A stretch of DNA of 64,000 nucleotides from Dactylis glomerata (lineage: Eukaryota > Streptophyta > Magnoliopsida > Poales > Poaceae), in the NCBI GenBank assembly GCA_007115705.1, contig QXEO01001827.1, forward strand, positions 124,001-188,000, given 5' to 3'. Of this stretch, positions 44,908-55,709 are shown in pieces (position 1 is the first letter of the stretch; each line of letters starts with the position of its first letter). The position numbers and the translations under genes were made by a program. A model generated the notes under the pieces. It saw only the letters and a list, made by a program, of their open reading frames with translations, was not told the origin of the DNA and ran no database searches.

Positions 44908-46713
44908 TATATAATTCGGAGATATCAAGACATTCTTTTCAACTAGGAAAGAATTCACCTTATAATAATCATCAATTAGACTCAATATTTCCTTCCAGCT
45001 CAAACACTCAAAATTAGCATGATCCATGATTGTATCCTCATCATCCTCCCTTTCTTCAAGAAAAGCCATCATCAGCTTTGGGTAAGCTGAAAGTGGTAGG
45101 AACAAAAAGAACAAAGTGTACGCAGAGTATATGTATACATAACATGTTGTCTTATTTTTGTTCACATGAAAAATATGTCTACTATACATCAAGCAACTTA
45201 AATTGCAGGTATAAGTGAAGTACATTTTAGTAGCATATAAATGCAGCATGTGTTGGAACAAAGATAACGGATATGAAAAATCTGATTCAATTCTAGCAGA
45301 ATTAGAACACTCCAACACAGGTAAAAGTATGTTGGTTGGTTGTAGTAGATCAACAAGGCCAGAATATAGTTGCATACTATCTCGAACATAATCTAGTGTC
45401 CCACAACAAAAGGACTGTGACACATAGCATATAGGACTGAGAACATCAAGTTTTAGTGCATTAATTCTATCACAAGTTATGCATATGTGATCGACAAGAA
45501 AATTATCATTCATGCTATATTCACCAATCAAGTTAAACATGAAGCAATAGGCATGTGTGCTAGAATTGAAATATGAAATTTTAGAAATCGTATGCATAGC
45601 ACAACACAAACTAAGAGGTTCTTTTCGCATGATGGAATACACAATGTGATTCGATGGTATTCTAGCAAGTACTTCCTTATGTGTCAGCACTACCACATGA
45701 TCAAAATTCGAAATATGCAAATTATCACATGGTGCTGAAACATTAGTGCAAAATAAATCACTAGAAGGAACCAGCAAAGGAGTAGACTCACAAATATTAT
45801 CCATAGCTGCTGGTTGTGGTTCCAAATCAGTACCTATGTCAATGACATGCTCCTCGGAAGAAGTAGGCACTGGAACATCCTCCTCAAGTGATAATGCAGA
45901 AACCGGTGATGCAGGTTGTAAAATAGGCGGCTCCCTTTCTTCAAAAGCAACCTGCATTTCACAAGAAACAACACTAGGAGTAGACATGGTTACATTAGTT
46001 GAAATATCCTCACATGTCCTAGCAACTCCCTCGCTCAGTTTTTCTGGAACAATGACATTCCCACTCTTGTGCACACTCGTATCTACACATGATGTGGAAT
46101 CAGGCAAGTTAACTTTAGGTGGCTGAGATGTACACATGGTGGGAATACATAGGTCAGGTGGTGTAAGAACAGGAGCAACATGTGGTTTTATTGGGAGGGC
46201 TGCAGGTGGACGTAGGTTTTGACATCTAACCGCCTAAAATTCCTTAATGCAAATATATGACAACCACGTGTGCTTACTATTCCAAAAGATGGAGGGGTCG
46301 AGATGATCACTACCAAAAACAACCTGAAACTGAGAACACCAAGATTTTCCCAACAAAATATGGCAAAAATTTAGCGCTCTAGGAACCACATCACAACGAA
46401 TATGAACTGTATGGCCATAAATGGTGAGAGAAACATGGGTGGTTCGCGTAATCGGTAGTGCATGATCATAAGAAGCCAACATATATGGTTTAATTTTTCC
46501 ATAAGTACGCAATTGCATCTTTTCAATAACCTCAATACTAACCAAGTTTGGTAAAGAACAGTTATCAATGGTAACAGCAGCAAGTCTTCCATTAATATCT
46601 GCAGTGAAGTGGAACAAACCCGAATTAAGCACCACTCCAGAATCCTCCTCCCAAAATGTATTGCTGCAAGCAAACTGCAATGGTAATGGATCCTCCTCAT
46701 CATCATCTGCCAT
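44908..46713 (-). pseudogene. element B ORF with degenerate protease-like domain
   Basis: Starts at ATG 46713 (M-A-D-D-D-E-E-D), in the place where A has gag. Residues ~35-150 look like a retropepsin: V-T-I-D-N-C-S-L-P-N at the active-site position, where A has I-I-D-G-G-S, and H-I-L-L-G-K-S-W where A has L-L-L-G-R-P-W. The catalytic triplet is Asp-Asn-Cys, so proteolysis is doubtful. A TAG at 46234-46236 breaks the frame (CAG expected). It then continues in frame for ~440 codons with Cys/Phe/Leu-rich sequence of unknown type, crosses the polypurine tract (E-E-R-E-D-D-E-D) and enters the LTR. The tail read beyond 44908 belongs to N. Confidence 0.65.
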
Positions 46714-47237
46714 TATTAGTAAAGACAAAGGAAACGGCAGCAATATATATATGGTGGAACTCTCAGCTCACTCAAAACTGAAAGAAAGAGGTATCTTACT
46801 GTTCCAAAGTGAATAATAAATGCTTACCACGCGTAGAGACTGAAACGTGCACGGATGTGATGAAGCGAATACCGAGGGTATAAGAAACTATCACGCGACA
46901 AACCAGGGTATATGGTGGGGCTTGGTATGGAGACCTAACTACACCGAAATACAAGTCCTAGTGCTGATCGTATGACAAAGACCCACGAAAACACACACGG
47001 TGGAGATAAATGGGGCAAAGCAACTCTGAAAAGTGAGCTCAAAAAGATATAAGTGACAACGCACAGTAGCTCGTGTTGCAATGCACAAGAGAGACACTAG
47101 CACTGGCTCGACGAACAGGCACAAGATTGCGCACATGGCAGCAGCCTGATGAGCACGAAGTAGCTAGTCTCGTATGGATAAGCTCCTAACACGATGCTGT
47201 CGAAAGGATATGGAAACGCTGGAATCTGATACCAAGA
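46714..47237 (-). other. leader of element B with primer binding site
   Basis: TGGTATCAGATTCC (47221-47234, minus) is the initiator-Met-type primer site, three bases from the LTR. The leader matches element A's leader (about 720-1370). No gene. Confidence 0.78.
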
Positions 47238-48055
47238 TGATAAAGGGTGTCCCGATCTTCTCAGCGAGCGCGATGTAGATGGCGATGATGGTGATGAAGA
47301 TAACTCGAGTGTCGCTGTAAACTCTCCGGCTAATCCCTGTACCAGCGCAACAGCTCTCAACCCTTTGGATATTCGCAACGTCACACGCTTGCGCACGTAG
47401 CCGCCGACCACGAAGTGGTGATGCAATATACTAATTCCCAATGGAACAGCAGATTACACTCAGACTTTCAGAAGAACGAACACCAGATCGATACAAATTG
47501 GTGTGAATAATTTCAGAGGAGCACTTGGTTCTGTCTAGAAACTAGGGTTTTGTTTAAACGTGGTCTAAGGAACTTGAGGGGGCACCCCTGGCTACTTAAG
47601 GCAGGCTGGGGTGTCCTCAGCATGGACCTGGCCCAAAACCAACCTGGTTTGGGCCGAAACTGACTCGGTTCGACTCAAACGGGTACATACCGACCCATAT
47701 ATGGGTTTGGCCTAATTTTAGCACGCAGGCCATGTGTATAGCGCGCCTTAGACGTGTAGACATTGTGTCGAAGGCAGTCCTAGTGCGCCATCACGTGCTC
47801 GTGCTCATTCAAACTTGATCTCTACTTGTCTCTCGATCGCCGTCCTCCCTCTCCTCCCGCTGGCGATATCTTGACAGATGACATACCTAAATACAACATA
47901 GTACATCGCTTTTATGTAGTATATAATTCGGAGATATCAAGACATTCTTTTCAACTAGGAAAGAATTCACCTTATAATAATCATCAATTAGACTCAATAT
48001 TTCCTTCCAGCTCAAACACTCAAAATTAGCATGATCCATGATTGTATCCTCATCA
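47238..48055 (-). repeat. 5' LTR of element B
   Basis: 818 bp, TGATGAGGATACAATC...GACACCCTTTATCA on the minus strand. Full-length partner of the solo LTR at 6479-7333 and of the split 3' LTR. Homologous to A's 3' LTR, including its first coding segment. Confidence 0.93.
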
Positions 48056-48852
48056 CAAGAGATGCATCATGATGGATGATGTATTCATCTACCATGCACA
48101 CACGTTGTTTTTGCTATCTTTTATGTGTGTAGGTACGCGGACACAACCATAAACTTCGATTGAGCACAAGTTGGCGAAAATAGCTCTTGAGAGCATAATA
48201 CTTGTGAGTTCAAACTCGAACTCCACCCGCTTACCCTTCACATGCTTTGCATCAAACATGTTGAAAAATTTCTCTTTCATATGGTTTCTTTGCACGCATG
48301 TTGATGAATTTTGTGCCACTTGTGACAATCATGCTCCCATGATATTGAACATTGATGCTTTATGTGTTGCAACATACATGTGGAACAATTTATCTTTCTT
48401 TTGTTTTGTGTGCAACCACATTGCTATATTGGTCATGACTTGTCATATGTGTTACCACTTTGAGTTCATTGGTGTTGCATCCAACAAGTTGACAAATTGC
48501 TCTTTCTTTTGGTTGGGATGCATAACCACTTGTGATAATGATGTTTTCTTCTAATTTTGGATGAATATGATTTGTGTTGCAACAAATATGATGAAAACTT
48601 GTTCTTTCCTATGGTTTGTTTGCACACATGTTGATGATGATTTTGACATCTTGTCGTATGTATTTTTGCCAAACTATCCTCTTATTGCTTCAAGGATGTT
48701 GACTACTTGCTCTTTCCAAAGCCTTGAGCGCAATAATATGCATATCTTTCAACATGGGATGGACACCATGGTCTTCTCAAATTTTGATGGAGTTTTTGTG
48801 CTCCCACATTTGGAAGATGTTCAAACAATTTGCTTACACATAGACCTTGCAT

Positions 48853-49629
48853 ATGCATTCCCTTTATTATAGATGTGTTCTGAACAAGAATGGACATGTC
48901 CTCGATGATATGGTCCCCTATCACGCACACACATACTTTGATTGGTCTTTGTTGTGCATAGGTACACGTGGATATTATTGGTGGATGCGCTCCCACGAGT
49001 GGTTTCAATCAAACACTTCTACAACGATTGCACATCAACAACTTTGTAAGGTGACCTCCTTCTACTCGCGAACTCATGCAATAAACTCTAAGAATTGGCT
49101 ACTCTTTGAGTGTTGTTTCACTTTGCTTGTGACCTTTGTAGGCCTCATGGAAGGTGAACGACCATTGAAGAGTTGCCAAACCAATCTTCGCAAGTATGAC
49201 CACATGGCGCACTCCAAGGACAATCGCCTACATCTACCTTCCCTACATGATGATGTTGAGTCAACGTCGAGGACGACATTCTTTAAAGCGGGGGGAGATG
49301 ATGCGGGGTGGCTTTCGGACAGCACCGCATCATGTGCGTCAACAACATCCACTCTCAAGTCCGACATCATCGAGGCGTGGAAGAGAAGGGAGAAGAAGAA
49401 CCACCCGAAAGAAGCATGGAAGCGCCGCAAGAAGAGGCGGCAGCTGAAGCTAGACCGGCTAAAGCCGGCCCCACCGGCTATAGCCGAACTGAACACCGGC
49501 TATAGCCGGTCTATCCGAGTCAACTCTGCTTTGGCCTTGAAGCCACCTATGTTATCTATCTCCCTAGTGACCAAACTACCCCTAGGCTCGTGGCTTCCTA
49601 TATATATGGGTCACTCTCCCCCTCCCTAA
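48853..49629 (+). CDS. element M ORF2, unknown function
   Basis: Homologue of N ORF2 and open throughout, although M ORF1 is broken. The first ATG is two codons into the open frame. It runs through W-W-M-R, the hydrophobic F-E-C-C-F-x-L-L-V-T-F-V-G-L stretch and T-F-F-K-A-G-G-D-D at the polypurine tract (49287-49298) into the 3' LTR, with a basic tail that includes the palindrome-encoded L-K-P-A-P-P-A. Differences from N are mostly single residues. No known domain. Confidence 0.55.
   Translation: MHSLYYRCVLNKNGHVLDDMVPYHAHTYFDWSLLCIGTRGYYWWMRSHEWFQSNTSTTIAHQQLCKVTSFYSRTHAINSKNWLLFECCFTLLVTFVGLMEGERPLKSCQTNLRKYDHMAHSKDNRLHLPSLHDDVESTSRTTFFKAGGDDAGWLSDSTASCASTTSTLKSDIIEAWKRREKKNHPKEAWKRRKKRRQLKLDRLKPAPPAIAELNTGYSRSIRVNSALALKPPMLSISLVTKLPLGSWLPIYMGHSPPP
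49287..49298 (+). other. polypurine tract of element M
   Basis: AAGCGGGGGGAGA ends at the base before TGATGCGG, marking plus-strand priming at the 3' LTR boundary. Confidence 0.85.
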
Positions 49630-50063
49630 GATAGAGATGAATTGAGGTAAGAATTGGCATGATGCCTCACCCCTTGTGGAAACCCTACTAGATCTTCCAT
49701 CTAGAAATTATCCTCTTTGTTTGGGATCTCTTCTATTTGGGGAATTCTACCTTGATTTGGATCTCTTGCATATAAGAGTGTGTAATTCTATCCAATTGAT
49801 TGGTCTCTTCCCCAATTGGAATTCTATTCCAAGCATATTAATCTCTCACAAGGAATTCTACTCTTGGAGTCTCTTCCTTGTGATTCTATTGAGTTGGTGA
49901 ATCGGGCCAACGAGGACAACCGGTGTGTATCTTGTGTGTGTGTGTATTTGCCATCGATTTGTGTGTCATGTTCATTGTGTTCTTCGTGTTCATCCTCTTC
50001 CCCCGCCACAAATCTCGTGAATCCATGAAGATCGGGCCACACCCAAGGGGTCAACCCCTATCA
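49299..50063 (+). repeat. 3' LTR of element M
   Basis: 765 bp, nearly identical to 32977-33741, with palindromes CCGGCTAAAGCCGG (49455-49468) and CCGGCTATAGCCGG (49496-49509). It ends CAACCCCTATCA at the GGAAA duplication. Confidence 0.93.
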
Positions 50064-51945
50064 GGAAACATTAATACTTGTGTGGTTTATGAACAACATC
50101 GTGTCCCTAGTATGCCTCTACTAGACTAGCTCATTGATTAATGATGGTTAAGGTTTCCTATCCATAGACATGAGTTGTCGATTAATAATGAGGTCATGTC
50201 ATTAGGAGAATGACGTGATGGATAGACCCAAATGAAGCACAGCAATTAGATCGTGTCAATGTGTTCACAATTGCGTAGCTTTTCCTATGACAGTATCCTA
50301 TTCCTTAGACCATGAGATAATGCCACTCCCTAGTACTGGAAGAGAGCTTTGAGGTCATCAAATGTCACCCTATGAGAGGGTGATCATAAAGGTGTCTCTC
50401 AGGTTATCAGAAAGTGCTTGTTGGGTTGCATGTATTGAGATTGGGATTTGTACCACCCATGTCGGAGAGATATACTCTGGGCCCACTCGGTAATCAATAT
50501 CATACACCGTTTGCAAACATGTGATTAATGAGTTTAATCACAGGGTGATATTGGATTGCAGAACGAGTAAAGAGTACTTGCTCAAAAGAGATTGAACTAG
50601 GTATGGCGATACCGACGATCGAATCTCGGGCAAGTAAAATATTACGAGACAAAGGAATTTGTATACGGGATTATTTGAATCCTGACATCGTGGTTCACTG
50701 ATAATGATCTTTGTTGAATATGTGGGAGTCAATATGGATTTCCAGATCCCACTATGGATTATTGATGGTGATCATGTCCGCACATTCTCGAACCCGTAGG
50801 GTCACACACTTAACGCTCATCGACGCTAGGGTAGTTTCAGGATTTATGGAAATTGTTTCTGAGAGTTACAAAATTGTTCCAGGAAGAAGATTAATGATTT
50901 ATTAATTAACTGAATTAATAAATGTTAATACATATATTTATTTATTGGAAATAAATAGAGCTAAAAAGTAGTCCACAAGAAGTTTTGCTAATGGGTCAAT
51001 TTGATAGTCCATCTAGACAAACTAATAAAGAGGCAAAAGGAAAAAAACAAAACAGAAAAAAAGGGAAATGGGCCAGCGGCCAGGCAGTGTACCTAGGCTG
51101 CACTCGCCTTACAAGAGGTGTAGCGATCTGGGAGGCAAGGATCGGGCATCGCCATCGATCGATCCCTGGTGCCTCATTGTGGAAGCGGTTGCCCAATCGC
51201 CTCGCTTGTGAGACAGGCCAGGTCGGCTGGGTGTGGCCCAACCGCATGAGCCCAAGGAGGCCGACGGACCAGGCAAGCTGGGCTGCGCACTCCAGAGGCC
51301 GCACCAAGCCACGGTCACCCCATGCTCCAGATCGCAGGCGCGATCGAACAGATTGATCGGCCAGGCTTCGCTAGCCTTACTTCCTCGAGAAGGTTCGACG
51401 AGACATGTTTTGTGAAAACGTTACCTATACTCCAAGGCATCGCATGCCTATAAAAGGAGAAGAGGACTAGGCGTGTCGAGGAGATTTTTGATCGGCCTCC
51501 AGCGTTGCCTATTGTCTCTCTCATATGATGTAGCTCCCTTATGCTCTAGTTTGACTAGATTTCTTGCCTATCTTCTCCCACCTCGCGCGTGTAGGCGAAG
51601 CCCTGCCCGTAGATACTCTCCACCATAAGCACCACGCCGTTGTGCTGCTGATCCCATCTACCACTCCACCGCACCTTGCTGGACCGAGGAGGAGGAGACA
51701 TCGCTGCGCTGTACATGTGCATCGCTCAGAGGCGCCGCCCGCTGTGGCGCTTGTATCGGATCGGATCGCGAGGAGGAGACGCTAGTACGAGTACGCCAAC
51801 CATGTTCATATGAACATTTCCGCTGTGCAATCTACAAGGGTATGTAGATCTAATCTCTCTCGCTCATTGTTTTGCATCTCATAGATCAGATCTTGGCTTG
51901 TTCTTGTTCGTCTTCGTAGGAAAAATTTTGTTTTCTATGCTATGA

Positions 51946-53694
51946 AACCCTTCAAAGGGCGCAAAAAAATAAGCTTTGGGCTAGACTGCTTCCGCTCTCG
52001 ATGAAGCGGATCTGAAGAAGGTGAAGAAGGAAGGATTCCTGGCAGAATCCATGGAGATCGTCTTTCCCAGCACCAAGGTCATCCCTGCACCACCACCGGG
52101 ATTCCAGGTGATGTTTCCAGCTTTCCTCCTTTGTGGTTTCTCTCTTCCTGCCCACGAATTTCTTCATGGGATTCTGTTTGTGCACGGCATGCAGCTAGAT
52201 CAGCTCACGCCAAATTCTCTTCTGCACATTGCCTGCTGCATTAATTTGTGTGAGGCATTTTTTGGGCATTGAGCCCCATTGGGTTCTATGGAAGTATCTC
52301 TTTGCGCCCTAGTGGTTCCAAAGGTGAAATTCTAGAGCTTGGTGATGCCACTGTTTCTGTGCGATGTGAATCGCAATACCTTGCCTTCAAGATGGCTGAA
52401 TCGGTTCAAGGTTGGACACAAAATTGGTTCTACATCAAGGACCAAAAATCCTCAGAATCCGATGAATATGCACTTACCCCATTTGATGCTAGAAAAAGCT
52501 TGACAAAATTGAATACCTGGGATGCTCTGCCCTCCGATGCTGAAGTCAAAAGTATCAAACCATTGTTGGCTCATATCCAGGAGCTGGAGAATGCAGCGGA
52601 GAAGGAGCTCACTGGGACACAACTCATGATGTTCTTTCTTCAAAGACGAATTCAACCGCTTCAATCCAGAGTTTCCAAATTATGGACTTATCCTGGCTTG
52701 AAAGATCCTTCTCGAGTGTCCCCGACCAACCCGGAGAAAAATGACCTCGAGAAAAGGGTTAGATCACTGACTACCCTAACGGCGAAGATGGTGGTTCCTG
52801 CCTGTCTAGTCATTCCCTTTGATTTCACTCATCCATTGCCAATGGTACTTGACTTGTAACCCAAAGAAATATTCCATTCTCTGTGTAATCCTAACTATAT
52901 ATTGTTGATGCTTTGTGTTTGCATTGTTATAGGATCATCAAATCATGTCTTCACGTCCTCACCTTCCCGATTGGGCCTATTGCTGCTGAAGTCACTCCTG
53001 CTAACTTTGAAGCCCCCCGAGGCTTTTGAGAATCTGGACGGGGATGGAGCCGAAGGTTCTCTAGAGGGGAGTGACTCCACTCTTTCACCTCCCCCAGCTG
53101 AATTTGTAGTCCAAAGTGTAGATAAGAAAAGGAGACGCCTAGAATATTCAACTTTCTCGTGTTCATCTAAGCTGAAAGATGTACCACAGGAGCAATCAAC
53201 TTCTAAGGATCCTCCCTCTACTTTGTTCGACTTTCTTGGAGCTGACTCGTAAGTTATTCGCCTTTTGCTGCTAATCTTTTCTTGTTTTCTCTCTCCTATC
53301 CTTGAACTTGAACAATTTTTCTCAGTGATGATGATAAGTTGAAGGAGACAGGTACTGTGGTTCTTCCTTCGCCAACCTTTGCCGTTGCGAAAAAGAACTC
53401 GCAGTAAGAGACTGGGGTGGAAATTCCACCGGAGGACACCCTGGAGAAGATTATCAATGCACTGATCACTAAATGTTGCAAGAAAACGACGCACTCTGCG
53501 TCCGTCTCTCTTGAAGCGCACCAACCTCCTTTTTCTTCTAGTAATGTGAGTATAACTTACAGACTGATTTTACAACTGTGTAGCTAGTTTGCTTATACAA
53601 TTTTGCTCTGCAGCCCCTGATGCAAAAAAAATTGTCTCTTGGCATTGAACATGCTGAGATTCAAAAAAACTGCTGATGAATCCAAAGGTACCTT
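51946..53694 (+). pseudogene. intron-bearing gypsy-type putative transposase-domain gene
   Basis: From about 51990 the frame reads A-L-D-E-A-D-L-K-K-V, then A-P-P-P-G-F-Q-V-M-F-P-A-F-L-L, G-F-S-L-P-A-H-E-F and L-H-I-A-C-C-I-N-L-C-E-A-F-F-G, the same domain type as at 19276-19807. A frameshift near 52300 moves coding to another frame that stays open to 52844. Three GT...AG intervals look like introns: 52845-52932, 53249-53325 and 53546-53613. The gene is cut by element P at 53695 and by the Angela LTR upstream. Such genes sit antisense in Tat-lineage elements, so the parent element probably lies on the minus strand. Confidence 0.6.
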
Positions 53695-54634
53695 TGATGA
53701 GGACATCCCTACGGTTGATACAACCGTTGCACCTACAGCCACACTTCCTCACATTCCACAATTTCAAGGACCTCTCACAAGAGCTCGTGCACGCCAACTA
53801 AATTATCAGGTACTTTCGTTTCTAGGAACTATTCCTAATATTCATGAGAATATGATGCTGAATAAATCAGATGTGTTTATGTTACTTAGGAATGATGGGC
53901 CTAGCACAGATGAGAGGGACAAGCATTGGAGCATGATCGTGCATGGAGATGATGGCAGCAATCGTGTGAGGATTCAGGATGACGCTGCAAGTGAAGATTT
54001 CAGAACTTTGAAGCCACCATAATGCTACAAGGATGCTTGGACGAAATTCACAAGTTACTCAATCATAAAATTCGTCCAAGGCTTTATATGGTGCTGCGTC
54101 ACCTTATTTTATGGGTTAAACCCATGTATTTTCGTCATAGGTATTTTCGGGATTTTTTGGAGGCTGTTTGAGTGGAAATCGGCCCATCTAGGGTTATTTT
54201 CGGATGGCCCATTAGGGCTATACGAAAATCCCTGCCCTTTCCCTCATATATACCTCCTCCTAGCCGTCATTAGAACTTGGATTTTGTTTAGTTAAAAGAC
54301 TTAGCCACGAGCTACTCTTCGCTGTAGGCACAAGTGTCAAACCGACCTTTTGTACTACGCACAGATAGAATCCCACCTCTTCAATAAAGCCATCATCTAT
54401 ATTCGCAATATCTTGATTGCATCTATAATTCTTGCTTGTTCTTCGATTGCTTGCAGGGATTGATCCTCGTGATCAGGTTGATCTTGCTCCGGCGTGATCA
54501 ATAGCCTCGGAAGTTTGTGTATCGATTGCTAAGGCGCAACGTCTCGCACGTTTGTAGTCGGATCATCAACGTCGACCTCCACCATAATCGATAGTTATCG
54601 TCTCATCGAAAGATCGGGCAGCTTTACCCTATCA
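53695..54634 (+). repeat. 5' LTR of element P
   Basis: 940 bp, TGATGAGGACATCC...TTTACCCTATCA. The first ~330 bases are open and encode D-E-D-I-P...G-P-L-T-R-A-R-A-R. A TATA-like CATATATACC lies at 54245. Only one copy is in the window, so the ends come from TG...CA, the primer site and similarity to A. Confidence 0.8.
54246..54251 (+). promoter_or_regulatory. TATA box of the P LTR
   Basis: TATATA in CCCTCATATATACCTCCTCC, about 390 bases before the LTR end. Inferred. Confidence 0.5.
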
Positions 54635-55709
54635 AGTGGTATCAGATTTCAGGTTGATCGGTGAGATTTACTGTTTTTGTAGTCTAGATTGCATCTTCAT
54701 ACCTAGAATCCACGAAAAAGCCAAAAATATTAGGACTAGATCTTTTCCTAGAAACAGTTCGAGCCTTTGCATCTTTTCTTTTCAGTATTTGCATTGTTGA
54801 ATTCTAGTCTGCATCGTCGTGTCCAGTGCTGGTTTTACGTCTAGTTCTTTAGAGTTTCGAGTTCTGGTCACAGCCATCACCTCCGCCACCACCGATTTCG
54901 CTATCACCACCGCCACCACCGATTCCGTCATCACCACCGCCACCACCGCCACCACCGATTCCGCTATCCCCACCGCCATACACCCTTTCATTTTCCTACT
55001 CTTGTTTCCCATCTTTGCAGATCCGTTCCGAGTTGTGACTTGATCCGAGTTCTAGAAAGTTTCGGCCAGAAGGAAAGAGGAGAGGAGAGCAAAAAAAGTC
55101 TGGAAACTTCTCCGAAAAATTTTTTGGCCTATACTGTTTTTAGGATTCTGGGATCGTTTTGAGCTATACGCCATTATAGTGAAAAAAATTGGCGTCTGCA
55201 CGCTTTTTGGAGCAGTTTCATGAAGTTTTCGGAAATTTCAAAAAAAAATCTTGTTCCTATCCTGATATTTCACCTTGCTGATCATTTTGAGACACTTTCC
55301 ATCATAGTGATTTTCGCCTCATTCGCGCGCTGTTCAGAGCACTGCTGCCTGTTGCGTTCGGTGTCGCGGCGTGCTTCGTGGTGTTCTAGGCTCGCGTCTC
55401 TAGCTTGGGCTAGTCTAGGACCAGCACAGTACCGTTGTTGAGCTGTTATTCAACCTTGCATTGCTGTCTTGAATTTTTGCTACAGATATTGCAGCCACCC
55501 AGAGCTCCACATATTCCTACATCGTGCGTTGACACCACCTGGCAATCGCTCTATTCAATCTTCCTGAAGTTTGATCAAGACGGTTGCTGATCGCCACCTG
55601 CTGCAGGGTAAGAACGGGTAAGAGTATTGGTTTGCTTGACAGATTAAGCATTTTCCACCCCTGTTCTTGTTGCATCTCTATTCTATAATTGTGCTTTTGC
55701 GTACTAATC
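54635..55709 (+). other. leader of element P with CCACCG repeats
   Basis: Primer site at 54637. A triplet-rich repeat of CACCACCGCCACCACCGATT type spans about 54875-54975. No gene. It ends with ACTAATC before the gag ATG, the same context as in element A (CTAATC before 1415). Confidence 0.65.

Larger units (their letters stand above)
37194..45043 (-). repeat. 3' LTR of element B, split by N
   Basis: The pieces 37194-37876 and 44908-45043 join to about 819 bp. The intact copy at 47238-48055 shows the uninterrupted sequence across the site. N lies between them with a GGTAG duplication. Confidence 0.9.
37194..48055 (-). mobile_element. non-autonomous element B (relative of A), containing N
   Basis: Flanked by a perfect CAAGA duplication (37189-37193 and 48056-48060) inside M ORF1. 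On the minus strand: 5' LTR 47238-48055, primer site, an A-like leader, one ORF, a short polypurine tract, then the 3' LTR (37194-37876 plus 44908-45043) split by N. Without N it is about 3.8 kb. The leader and LTR are homologous to those of A, but gag-pol is replaced by a single ORF, so B was probably mobilised by A-type proteins. Confidence 0.9.
35680..48870 (+). pseudogene. element M ORF1 (repeat protein), split by element B
   Basis: Starts ATG 35680 (M-S-R-D-E-E-P-Q-D-P-W-L). Stops occur at 35770 and 36121, and a frameshift near 36840. It continues to 37188, is cut by B, and resumes from 48061 to 48870. It carries four 11-residue repeats (A-R-M-D-D-T-Q-A-T-L-L), a Ser/Arg/His-rich stretch, S-T-I-C-E-M-S-E repeats, then several ~35-residue units with N-N-C-S-F followed by C-x2-C or a single Cys. 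The product matches N ORF1. I do not recognise a domain family, and the function is unknown. Confidence 0.7.
32977..50063 (+). mobile_element. non-autonomous LTR element M, containing B and N
   Basis: Two 765-bp LTRs (32977-33741 and 49299-50063), an initiator-Met-like primer site, a ~1.9 kb leader, a decayed repeat-protein ORF, a second ORF and a polypurine tract GGGGGGAGA. It is flanked by AGAAA (32972-32976) and GGAAA (50064-50068) in the Angela LTR. Element B (37194-48055) is inserted in the long ORF. No Gag, protease, RT or integrase domain is recognisable, so it resembles a large retrotransposon derivative, but with coding capacity of its own. Confidence 0.88.
32876..51945 (+). repeat. 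Angela-type copia 3' LTR, split by element M
   Basis: Starts TGAAGGAAATATGCCCTAG right after the copia polypurine tract, runs to 32976, and resumes at 50069 (CATTAATACTTGTG...). It includes the family-typical GGGCCCACTCGGTAAT and ACCGACGATCGAATCTCGGG blocks (near 50478 and 50605). Joined length is about 1.98 kb. The 3' end near 51945 (TAGGAAAAATTTTGTTTTCTATG) is diverged and its last bases are uncertain. The interruption carries an AGAAA/GGAAA duplication. Confidence 0.82.
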
